From assembly GCA_027490595.1 (NCBI GenBank), contig JAIXXU010000141.1:1-6777 (forward strand): a stretch of 6,777 nt of DNA. The letters are read 5' to 3'. Both the position numbers and the translations under genes were made by a program. Below, piece after piece: positions 1-5,907 of this stretch. The number at the start of each line of letters is the position of its first letter. Position 1 is the first letter of the stretch. This stretch comes from Pseudomonadota bacterium. GTDB lineage: Bacteria > Bdellovibrionota_B > Oligoflexia > Silvanigrellales > Silvanigrellaceae. The notes under the pieces were generated by a model, which saw nothing but the letters and a program-made list of their open reading frames with translations, was not told the origin of the DNA and ran no database searches.

Positions 1-94
1 GTTGCTATAAATTGAGCGGGTCACCATCATAAAGTCCATTTCAGAAGCTATTTCTTTATGTCCTACAAGTCTTTTTAATTCTTTAAACAACTTC
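1..94 (-). other. Probable continuation of the interrupted gene in the shifted frame, running off the window
   Basis: In the frame reached by inserting one A into the A15 run, about 31 codons are open from the run to base 1 with no stop; both other frames stop within about 35 bases of it. The residues begin LFKELKRLVGHKEIA, are amphipathic and charged as in a helix, and end off-window. There is a Met-Asp-Phe-Met-Met segment in it, but no Shine-Dalgarno sits upstream of that first ATG, so an independent gene starting there is less likely. An AT-rich stretch of this size can be open by chance, so this remains an inference. Confidence 0.5.
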
Positions 95-524
95 TTTTTT
101 TTTTTTTTTGAATTTTTTCATTTATTCTAGCTGTTCCTGGTTCCACATTTTTGTTTCTCATAGGGTCTGTTCCTGGGTGTAAACCATCTAAGTTATGACC
201 TGTAACTTTCACTCCAAATAAATCCATGACAGTGGGCTCAGAAAGAAATAAGAGAAGCTCCGAGGGTACGTTTTCGTCAAGCAAGTCATTGGTATTGAGC
301 AACTCTAATTCTTCATAGGCATCAATATTAGAGTCTAAAATAAACTGTTGGCGGCCACCGGAGTTTGCAACGATCTTGTCCGAAATTTTTTCAGGAAAAT
401 CATACGAGAGGTTCCATGTTTCATCGTTTACAGCTTTTAAAGAAATCATTCCTGGCATGGAATGATTTCTAGCCGAATACGCCAGAGACCCAGAATAGTT
501 ACAACTTAGTTTGGAAACAGTCAT
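75..524 (-). CDS. Hypothetical protein, N-terminal part of a gene interrupted at a poly-A tract
   Basis: I do not recognise this protein. As read, it is 149 residues, begins at an ATG (522-524) and ends at a TAA at 75-77. A good Shine-Dalgarno, AGGGGT (plus-strand 532-537), lies 7 bases upstream of the ATG. There is no signal peptide or membrane segment. The first ~110 residues are mixed and slightly acidic, with an acidic leucine-rich stretch around residues 66-98, followed by a Gly/Pro/Asn-rich segment and then a sudden lysine run. That run is encoded by 15 consecutive A residues, and only ten residues follow it including the lysines themselves, which suggests loss of frame. Adding one A (or removing two) lets the frame continue to the window edge, so the native product is probably longer. 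Alternatively the short basic tail is genuine. The gene is divergent from the TPR gene at 781. Confidence 0.6.
   Translation of the reverse strand: MTVSKLSCNYSGSLAYSARNHSMPGMISLKAVNDETWNLSYDFPEKISDKIVANSGGRQQFILDSNIDAYEELELLNTNDLLDENVPSELLLFLSEPTVMDLFGVKVTGHNLDGLHPGTDPMRNKNVEPGTARINEKIQKKKKRSCLKN
95..109 (-). repeat. A15 homopolymer inside the coding sequence (possible slippage or phase-variation site)
   Basis: The plus strand has 15 consecutive T, flanked by C at 94 and G at 110, so the coding (minus) strand has CAA followed by an unbroken A run. It encodes a Gln-Lys-Lys-Lys-Lys-Arg stretch. With 15 A the frame stops at 75. With 14 it would stop almost at once (at a TAA three codons past the run). 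With 16 or 13 it stays open to base 1. Long A or T runs are known sites of RNA-polymerase slippage and of replication slippage, and they are also common places for sequencing errors. The sequence alone cannot separate these. Confidence 0.85.
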
Positions 525-566
525 GTTACGAACCCCTAGTGAAATGCAAAGAAGAGTTAATCTTTA

Positions 567-585
567 AAATTCAGTCAAATTCAGT
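567..585. repeat. Tandem 9-bp direct repeat AAATTCAGT, 10-bp period
   Basis: AAATTCAGT occurs at 567-575 and again at 577-585, one base apart, giving a period of 10, close to one helical turn. It lies about 45 bases upstream of the minus-strand gene starting at 524, in a divergent intergenic region. A repeat phased like this could bind a regulator on one face of the DNA. No known operator consensus is recognised, and chance is possible in AT-rich DNA. Confidence 0.35.
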
Positions 586-666
586 TGGATCGTAACATTG
601 GGTTTTTGGAATCAGTGGGCAGAATTTTTTCACAGTATGTATAGTTTGACAAATTTTACAAATCAG

Positions 667-714
667 TTTTGTTTTTATTAAAATAAACAAAAATCACAAA
701 ACATTTTTTTGTTT
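667..714. repeat. Alternating inverted repeats TTTTGTTT / AAACAAAAA / TTTTTGTTT
   Basis: Three arms are visible: TTTTGTTT at 667-674, AAACAAAAA at 685-693 and TTTTTGTTT at 706-714. The middle arm is complementary to both outer arms (8 and 9 bp), so two mutually exclusive hairpins or cruciforms are possible. The arms lie just upstream of, and overlap, the putative -35 position of the TPR gene promoter. Because the pairing is nearly all A:T, it would be weak in RNA. A DNA-level operator or simple compositional bias are both possible explanations. Confidence 0.35.
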
Positions 715-726
715 TTTATATATAAT
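698..726 (+). promoter_or_regulatory. Putative sigma-70 promoter of the TPR/DsbA/hydratase cluster
   Basis: A perfect TATAAT lies at 721-726. The hexamer 17 bases upstream (698-703, AAAACA) matches only three positions of TTGACA, so any promoter depends on the strong -10 box. A good TTGACA is present farther up at 646-651, but no convincing -10 lies at proper spacing from it. Initiation near 733 would give a leader of about 48 bases to the ATG at 781. Confidence 0.4.
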
Positions 727-780
727 GGCCATTGAATTAAAATTGCTATCTTTTTAAAATGTCAAAAGCGGGGCTTTGCC

Positions 781-1590
781 ATGGATAAAATAAGAGGAAT
801 CGTTGTTGTTTGTTTGTTCTTGTTCACCACTTTTTTTTCCGAAGCAAAAGAACATAAAACAATAATTTCTGAGGCTTATATTAATGAGCTTTGGTCTCAA
901 AGACACTCTATAAAAAGTCAGGATGAATTTATTCATTTCGGGCAAAACCAACCTGACATTTCGTCAGATTCCTTTGAAGTGAATTGGAAAATGGCAAGGG
1001 CTATGTATTTTATTGGTAATTTTGGTTTTGGAGAAAATTTTTCTTGTTTTGAAAAGCAATTGTTTTTTAAATATGGAGTAATGGTTGCTCAAAAGGCAAA
1101 AGAATTGAAACCAAAAGCTGTGGAGGGATTTTATTGGTACGGTGTAAATTTATGGTACAACATTCAATGTAAGGGAATTTTAAATTCTCTTGATAGTGCT
1201 TCAGGAGGTATTGAAGCGCTTGAGGAGGCTAGCCATATCAACCCATCATATGAGGGTGGAGGTCCTTTTAGAATGCTTGGATTATATTATCTTGGTTCTG
1301 GGCAGGGTTCGCTGTTGGGCTCTCCTTCAAAGGAAAACATGGATAAAGCTAAAAGTTATTTCATTAAAAGTCTTCAACTAGGTCCTAATTTTCTGGTTAA
1401 TTATTTATATTTAGCGCGTGTTTATGAATTAGAAGGCAATTATAAGGAAGCCATAAAAGTGTTAGCAAAAGCTCCCTCTTTAAATACTCAGTCAAAATCT
1501 AGAAACTTAAAAAAGGATGACATCATTGAAGAAGAATATTTTAGACAGAAAATTTTAGAAAAAACAAAAAAATTGAGAAAGAAACTGTAA
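781..1590 (+). CDS. Exported TPR-repeat protein (TatT-like)
   Basis: This 269-residue protein has an N-terminal signal peptide: charged MDKIR, a hydrophobic core at residues 6-19, and likely cleavage after Ser-Glu-Ala near residue 22. It should act in the periplasm. The rest is mostly helix pairs of the TPR type: about 65-81, 92-125, 139-175 and 184-232. The last is the clearest, with the pattern ALA..Y...GNY.EAI around 208-225. The GGGPFRMLGLYY segment (159-170) resembles the TRAP-transporter-associated TatT family of TPR proteins; this comes from memory, not a search. The tail (240-269) is very rich in Lys and Glu. Mature Cys89 and Cys130 are the only cysteines after the signal peptide, so a disulfide is plausible. 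The ribosome site is weak (AGCGGGG, ~7 bases before the ATG). The DsbA-like gene follows after 25 bases, probably in one operon. No TRAP transporter genes are nearby, so the exact role is unknown. Confidence 0.75.
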   Translation: MDKIRGIVVVCLFLFTTFFSEAKEHKTIISEAYINELWSQRHSIKSQDEFIHFGQNQPDISSDSFEVNWKMARAMYFIGNFGFGENFSCFEKQLFFKYGVMVAQKAKELKPKAVEGFYWYGVNLWYNIQCKGILNSLDSASGGIEALEEASHINPSYEGGGPFRMLGLYYLGSGQGSLLGSPSKENMDKAKSYFIKSLQLGPNFLVNYLYLARVYELEGNYKEAIKVLAKAPSLNTQSKSRNLKKDDIIEEEYFRQKILEKTKKLRKKL

Positions 1591-1615
1591 TTAATTATTT
1601 ACATGAGGGAATACT

Positions 1616-2710
1616 ATGTTTCGGAAAAGTTATTTGCTTGGTTTTGTTTTGTTGATTGTCCTTGCTGTGGGTGTTTACGCATTATTCAAAAATGATTTAA
1701 ATAGCGCCTCTCATTCTTCTGACAAAAAGACAAACTTCTTATCTGGTGTTTTGCCATCAAAATCTAATGTCATTGGCTATTACAATGGAAAGTCTGTTTC
1801 AGATGAAGACTTGTCTTCTGACGAAAAACAGAGTTTATTTGAAAGCAAATCGCAGTTATTTAAGGAGTATGAAAATATTGTAGCTAAAAGATATTTTGAT
1901 GAAATTATTACGAGTTATGGGAAAGAAAAAGGTATTTCAGATAAATCTTTAGCTCAACAAACGTTTATCCGAGAAAAAATTACTGTAAGCGATGAAAAAA
2001 TAAAAAAATTCATCAGTGAAAATGCTGAAAATCCTCAGCTAAAAGGTAAAAAATTGCAGGAACAAGAAAATCTTGTCAAACCTTTCCTTATCCAGAAAGA
2101 GGCCTCTAACTATTTCAAAACACTTTTATCCGAAGGGGAACAAACTGGAAAAATTCAGGTGACAGCCTTAGAAAAACCCAAAATGCCAAGACTTTCCGTT
2201 GAAATTGGAAATTCCCCTTCCATTGGCAATCATTCAGCGAAAATTAAAATTGTTGAGTTTGCCGATTATCAGTGCCCATTCTGTGCCACTGCCGAAGTTA
2301 CGATGAAACAGGTTCTTGATAAGTATAAAGACCATATTCAGTTTTCCTTCAAAAATTTCCCGCTGGTTCAAATTCATCCACAGGCGTTAGGTGCAGCAGT
2401 AGCTGCAGAATGTGCAAATCAACAAGGTAAATTTTGGGAGATGCATGATAAACTGTTTTTGAATCACAATAAATTAAGTAAGGATTTGTTTTCCAGTTTA
2501 GCAGTTGAACTGAAGCTTGATAAGTCGAAATTTGACTCTTGCTCGCAATCTTCTACTGCTATGGATTCGATTCACCAAGACATGGAATATGGTCAATCCC
2601 TAGGCATAAATGCAACCCCCGTATTTTTTATTAATGGTCTTATGTTGAATGGTGCACAACCGTTTTCGGAATTCCAATCAATTATTGAAAGTGAATTGAG
2701 TAAAAAGTGA
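1616..2710 (+). CDS. Membrane-anchored DsbA-family thiol oxidoreductase with SurA-N-like N-terminal region
   Basis: This is a 364-residue protein. Residues 1-25 form an uncleaved signal anchor (MFRKSYLLGF then a Leu/Val-rich span), placing the rest in the periplasm. Residues ~50-180 are charged and helical and begin with Val-Ile-Gly-Tyr-Tyr-Asn-Gly-Lys, like the SurA-type N-terminal chaperone domain often fused in front of thioredoxin_4 domains. The DsbA/thioredoxin_4 fold covers ~205-364: FADYQCPFC carries the redox pair Cys220-Pro-Phe-Cys223, and the cis-proline loop is NATPVFFING with Pro335. A second pair, Cys266 and Cys309, is typical of this subgroup and probably structural. It likely makes or isomerises disulfides in exported proteins. 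Start: GAGGGA at 1605-1610, five bases before the ATG. It sits between the TPR protein and an enoyl-CoA hydratase; no DsbB or VKOR partner is in the window. Confidence 0.88.
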   Translation: MFRKSYLLGFVLLIVLAVGVYALFKNDLNSASHSSDKKTNFLSGVLPSKSNVIGYYNGKSVSDEDLSSDEKQSLFESKSQLFKEYENIVAKRYFDEIITSYGKEKGISDKSLAQQTFIREKITVSDEKIKKFISENAENPQLKGKKLQEQENLVKPFLIQKEASNYFKTLLSEGEQTGKIQVTALEKPKMPRLSVEIGNSPSIGNHSAKIKIVEFADYQCPFCATAEVTMKQVLDKYKDHIQFSFKNFPLVQIHPQALGAAVAAECANQQGKFWEMHDKLFLNHNKLSKDLFSSLAVELKLDKSKFDSCSQSSTAMDSIHQDMEYGQSLGINATPVFFINGLMLNGAQPFSEFQSIIESELSKK

Positions 2711-2716
2711 AATGTT

Positions 2717-3505
2717 ATGGAAAATAACGTCGTTAAACTGGAAATATTCAACAGTGTAGCTCACATAACTATTAACCGGCCTCAAGTTTTGAATGCGTTG
2801 AATCGTAGGGTTCTTTCTCAGCTTTACGATTGTTGCAAAGAACTTGAGGAAAATATTCAACACAAATGTTCTGTTGTTGTGCTTGCCGGTGAAGGCGACA
2901 AAGCTTTTGTAGCTGGAGCTGACATAAGCGAGATGGTTGGACTGACGCCTATTGAAGCAGCAGAATTTTCTCAGCTAGGGTCTAAGGTTTTTTCAGCTCT
3001 TGAAAATCTTCCTCAGATTGTGATTGGTAAAATTCAAGGATTTGCCTTAGGTGGCGGCTTAGAACTTGCTTTAGCATGCGATTTTTTAGTTTCAAGTGAC
3101 ACTGCAACTTTTGGTTTTCCTGAAGTATCTCTAGGTCTAATTCCTGGTTTCGGTGGTACTCAGCGTTTTGCGCAAAAATGTGGCACGGCTAGAGCCTTGG
3201 AATGGATTTCTTCGGCCAGAAAATATGATGCTTTGCAGGCCTTGCAAATTGGACTTATAAATCATGTTGTACCAGCTTCTGAATTACAAGAATTTGTGAA
3301 CCATATCGCAAGAGACATAGCTTCTCGTTCATCGTTTGCCATAAATGCTGCAAAGAAATTAGTCAAACTTTCTAAAGATTCTTATGTGCAATCTGGTTGT
3401 CTTACAGAGTCAGCAAAATTTGGTCTTTGTTTTAATCATCAAGATTCTGCTGAAGGGATGAAAGCCTTTGCGGAAAAAAGAAAACCTCTATTTTTCAATC
3501 AATGA
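2717..3505 (+). CDS. Enoyl-CoA hydratase/isomerase (crotonase family)
   Basis: At 262 residues this is the normal length for a crotonase-fold enzyme. Visible landmarks are the oxyanion-hole strand FVAGADISEM (AGAD at 66-69), the signature GFALGGGLELALACDF with Glu116, and FPEVSLGLIPGFGGTQR with Glu136. The two acidic residues lie 20 apart, as do the catalytic Glu144/Glu164 of rat mitochondrial enoyl-CoA hydratase, so true hydratase activity (trans-2-enoyl-CoA to 3-hydroxyacyl-CoA) is likely. The C-terminal helix ends EGMKAFAEKRKPLFF, also standard. It is cytoplasmic, probably in fatty-acid beta-oxidation or short-chain acyl-CoA metabolism; the chain length and exact pathway cannot be read from the sequence. 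The ATG is 6 bases after the stop of the DsbA-like gene with only a weak AAGTGA-type ribosome site, suggesting translational coupling. There is no functional link to the two genes before it. Confidence 0.9.
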   Translation: MENNVVKLEIFNSVAHITINRPQVLNALNRRVLSQLYDCCKELEENIQHKCSVVVLAGEGDKAFVAGADISEMVGLTPIEAAEFSQLGSKVFSALENLPQIVIGKIQGFALGGGLELALACDFLVSSDTATFGFPEVSLGLIPGFGGTQRFAQKCGTARALEWISSARKYDALQALQIGLINHVVPASELQEFVNHIARDIASRSSFAINAAKKLVKLSKDSYVQSGCLTESAKFGLCFNHQDSAEGMKAFAEKRKPLFFNQ

Positions 3506-3508
3506 CTT

Positions 3509-4648
3509 TTACCCAGCGGAAGAAATTGTCAAGACAGGGTGCCCTTTTTGAGGATCTCCGGCCATTAGGGAAAATAGTTGGCTAACAAGGGCGAAGGTTT
3601 CCTTTGATGATAAATCACTATCCTCGATGTAATACCATCTATCTCTGTATTGAATGGCAATATTAGAGTTTTTAGGCTTTTCTGATGAGTTTTTGACCTG
3701 AATGATATTTTTTGTGACCTCACGCCAATCGAATTCGTTGTTTTTAGAATCAAGCGTGATGCCAACGATTCCCTTATCTTTGTCTTCTTGTGTAACTTCT
3801 ACAGATTTAGAAAGATAATAAAGCACTCCCATAAACGATCGTGTTCGAATTGTTAAGAAAGCTGAATCAGGATATTTGTGCTCAACTTTGGAACTTATGG
3901 TTTTGTCTACAAAGAAAATTGATTTTGGTCTTCCAACGATACCAAGTAAATCAAGTGCTTTTTTGTATTTATGAGACACCTGGAAGCTAGGGCTTGCCTG
4001 AAGTCGAATTGATGTTTGACCTCCAAGGTTAACAATAGAAAATGCTAAGTCATTGTTTACCTCGTATTTGTACAAGTCATGGACAAAATTGATGAACTCC
4101 TTGTATTCAGGAACATGGCTTGAGAACGGTCGTGTGACCCTTGTGCCATTTTCAAGAGGGCCCATTGTTTGGATGATAATTCTAAAGATACGAGCAGGAC
4201 TCCAGCCTGACTCCATGAGAAGACTGGCATTATTAATGCCAATGGGAGTAAGAATTTGCTTGATAAATTTTTCTCCTTGAAGTGGGGAATACATCACTGT
4301 GGGAACATCAGTGAATGCCACACCTGGGAATAAGCTTGTTGCTGAAAATGATTTTGTGGTTGGCGCTGAGCTGCCAGATGACCCTGAAGCCGTAAAGGAG
4401 GAGTTGCTGGAAAGGGCTAAAGAGCCTGATGTTGTTACACTGCTTACATCTAAAAAATACGGCCTGTCTTCATATCTTAATCTTGTAATATTAAGGAGGA
4501 GTTGTTGTTCATCGCTGCTAAGAAGTGCTGAATTAAATCCTTCCCGATTGGTGGGCAGCACTCGTGGACCCATGCTTGCGCAAGAACACAGTGAGAGTCC
4601 GGCTGTGAGCATGAGGGCATGACAAAGAAGTCTTTTATGAAAAAGCAT
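3509..4648 (-). CDS. Conserved lipoprotein of unknown function
   Basis: This 379-residue protein starts with a lipoprotein signal: basic HKR, a hydrophobic core (7-20) and a lipobox ending Leu-Cys-Ser-Cys, so the lipidated residue is probably Cys23. The mature protein shows two blocks that I recall from an uncharacterised lipoprotein family of Proteobacteria: an EQQLLLNITRLRYEDRPYFL motif (47-66) and VPTVMYSPLQGEKFIKQIL (115-133). Between them (69-105) lies a Ser/Thr/Gly-rich, probably disordered linker. The rest is mixed alpha/beta with an aromatic DRWYYIEDSD segment near the end. It should be outer-membrane or periplasmic. A strong AAGGAA (4654-4659) sits 5-6 bases before the ATG. No clear promoter was found upstream, but the terminator-like hairpin at 4744-4768 implies one between them. 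It converges on the hydratase, with 3 bases between the stops and no terminator visible there. Confidence 0.75.
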   Translation of the reverse strand: MLFHKRLLCHALMLTAGLSLCSCASMGPRVLPTNREGFNSALLSSDEQQLLLNITRLRYEDRPYFLDVSSVTTSGSLALSSNSSFTASGSSGSSAPTTKSFSATSLFPGVAFTDVPTVMYSPLQGEKFIKQILTPIGINNASLLMESGWSPARIFRIIIQTMGPLENGTRVTRPFSSHVPEYKEFINFVHDLYKYEVNNDLAFSIVNLGGQTSIRLQASPSFQVSHKYKKALDLLGIVGRPKSIFFVDKTISSKVEHKYPDSAFLTIRTRSFMGVLYYLSKSVEVTQEDKDKGIVGITLDSKNNEFDWREVTKNIIQVKNSSEKPKNSNIAIQYRDRWYYIEDSDLSSKETFALVSQLFSLMAGDPQKGHPVLTISSAG

Positions 4649-4743
4649 TTTATTTCCTTTATGAGTTTTCTTTATTTTAATCCAAACCTATATTTTTTAG
4701 CCTGCTACTTTTTACGCCTTCCCATGAAAAATGAGCAAAAAGG

Positions 4744-4768
4744 AAAAAAAATGCCTTATCTTTAGGCA
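4744..4768 (-). terminator. Probable rho-independent terminator after the heme A synthase gene
   Basis: On the minus strand TGCCT (4764-4768) is followed by a 7-base loop, AGGCA (4752-4756) and then eight T (4744-4751). The stem is only 5 bp, but it is immediately followed by the T run, and it lies about 105 bases after the heme A synthase stop on the same strand, before the lipoprotein gene. Confidence 0.45.
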
Positions 4769-4785
4769 AATTTTCGTATAAATAA

Positions 4786-4823
4786 GATTACCATAAATAA
4801 TATTAATTAAATTTCAGGTAATC
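4786..4823. repeat. Inverted repeat GATTACC ... GGTAATC
   Basis: GATTACC at 4786-4792 and GGTAATC at 4817-4823 are perfect 7-bp inverted arms separated by 24 bases of almost pure A/T that includes ATTAAT. It sits in the very AT-rich spacer between heme A synthase and the lipoprotein gene. It could be a regulator-binding site for the lipoprotein gene or a hairpin in the synthase 3' untranslated region. No T run follows it on either strand, so it is not a classical terminator. Confidence 0.35.
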
Positions 4824-4872
4824 ACTATTTTTAGGTTATTTTTGAAATTATAAAAAAATGAATAATATAAAA

Positions 4873-5832
4873 TTATTTTAAGGTTTTTATTTTTGTGGTT
4901 GTTGGAAAAAAGACAGAGTTGATAAAAAAAATAGCGTAAATCCAGATCAAGTCAGCAGTGAGTAAATGAATAATTTGAGTCCAGACAGGTATTAGTAAAA
5001 ATATATTAGTAAAACCAATTACTATTTGAATGACTGTCAATCCAATAAATATTTTAAAATAATTATTTGTAGTGATATAATTTTTTTCATTCAATTGATT
5101 CTTATATGTTTTAATTGAAAAAAGAAGTTTAATTAAAATATAAGATATAATAATGGCTAGTATAGGATGAAAAGAACGTAAAATTTTTAAGATATTTTGT
5201 GAAAATATAATATCGTTTATAAAATTTTCACTTATGTAGTTAGGTCGAAATAAAGTATCACTTAAAGCTGTTATCGACCCTGTACAACTGATAAAAAGTA
5301 ACAACAAAAGAGAAGTAATTGATTTTTTTATAGGTTTATTTTTTAGGTGAAATTCACTAGGATAATTTTTTGACCACACATAAGTAATTACTAGTGTTGC
5401 AAGAAGCAAGAAAGTAGTAACAAGGTGCAGTGGCATAAAAATAAGACGAAGATTTGAGTTGTTTTTAGCAACAAGTCCAAGTAAAACTAAAAGTGCACCT
5501 AATAAAGCTTCGAGAAAAATAAAAAACAAAACTCCTAAAGAGCAATGACGAATTTTGTTACCTTTTTCATAAATATAAAAAGACCATGCAACAAGAAGAA
5601 TTCCTCCAACGGTAACAAGTGCGCTAGAAATACGATGTGAAAATTCAATAAGTGTATGAATAAAATAAAAGTTAGGAATTACTTTGCCCCCGCATAAGGG
5701 CCAGTGTTTTCCGCAGCCTGCTCCAGAATTCGTAGCTCGAACGTATGAGCCGCCAAGAATTGTGTAAATATTATAAATCAAGTATAACAAGGCATACTTA
5801 GAAAAATAAGATCTATTTTTTAGAAATGACAT
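4873..5832 (-). CDS. ctaA: Heme A synthase (CtaA/Cox15 family)
   Basis: This polytopic membrane enzyme oxidises the C8 methyl of heme O to a formyl group, giving heme A for cytochrome c oxidase. It has about eight hydrophobic segments and 319 residues, normal for the family. Signature features, numbered from the ATG at 5830-5832: GGSYVRATNSGAGCGKHWPL in the first outer loop with Cys40 and Cys47 spaced as in the Bacillus CtaA cysteine pair; Glu63 and His66 (IEFSHR); His136 (MPLHLVTT); His222 (SFHPILA); His289 (IIHLLTADLIW). These four histidines are the expected heme ligands of the two four-helix halves. The frame is open upstream to a TTG at 5845-5847, but the AGGAGG lies inside that extension, so the internal ATG is the start. 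The distal half is strikingly AT-rich (5041-5160 is 15% G+C). No ctaB or oxidase subunit gene is nearby. Confidence 0.92.
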   Translation of the reverse strand: MSFLKNRSYFSKYALLYLIYNIYTILGGSYVRATNSGAGCGKHWPLCGGKVIPNFYFIHTLIEFSHRISSALVTVGGILLVAWSFYIYEKGNKIRHCSLGVLFFIFLEALLGALLVLLGLVAKNNSNLRLIFMPLHLVTTFLLLATLVITYVWSKNYPSEFHLKNKPIKKSITSLLLLLFISCTGSITALSDTLFRPNYISENFINDIIFSQNILKILRSFHPILAIIISYILIKLLFSIKTYKNQLNEKNYITTNNYFKIFIGLTVIQIVIGFTNIFLLIPVWTQIIHLLTADLIWIYAIFFINSVFFPTTTKIKTLK

Positions 5833-5837
5833 GGAAA

Positions 5838-5843
5838 CCTCCT
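5838..5843 (-). promoter_or_regulatory. AGGAGG ribosome binding site that sets the heme A synthase start
   Basis: A perfect minus-strand AGGAGG lies five bases upstream of the ATG at 5830-5832. It falls within codons 2-4 of the longer frame that begins at TTG 5847, so that extension cannot be the true start. Confidence 0.88.
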
Positions 5844-5907
5844 GCAAGCATAGCTTAGATTTAAGTCCTAGCTTGTTTTTAGAAGAAGGTCTAGGTTATT
5901 AGGCTGT

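Noticed and set aside
646..681. TTGACA (646-651) with TATTAA (676-681) as a sigma-70 promoter
   Set aside because: The spacing is 24 bases, far from the 16-18 expected. The TATAAT at 721-726 is a better -10 candidate.
754..951. Minus-strand open frame of 65 codons
   Set aside because: It is antisense to the signal peptide and start of the TPR gene, has no good ribosome site, and reads as a shadow of that gene.
3533..3550. AGGGTGCCCTTTTT near the hydratase/lipoprotein convergence, as a terminator
   Set aside because: The symmetric arms leave only two central bases, so a real hairpin would have a stem of about 3 bp. It also lies inside the lipoprotein coding end.
4053..4280. Plus- and minus-strand open frames inside the lipoprotein gene
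   Set aside because: Both are overlapping alternative frames of the same coding region, with no start signals or recognisable motifs.
4299..4622. Plus-strand open frame of 107 codons
   Set aside because: It lies fully antisense to the 5' half of the lipoprotein gene, whose lipobox and conserved blocks are convincing. It has no family features.
5867..5895. CCTAG ... CTAGG inverted repeat between the unknown gene and heme A synthase
   Set aside because: The stem is 5 bp with a 19-base loop and no T run on the minus strand, so it is not a credible terminator; chance is likely.
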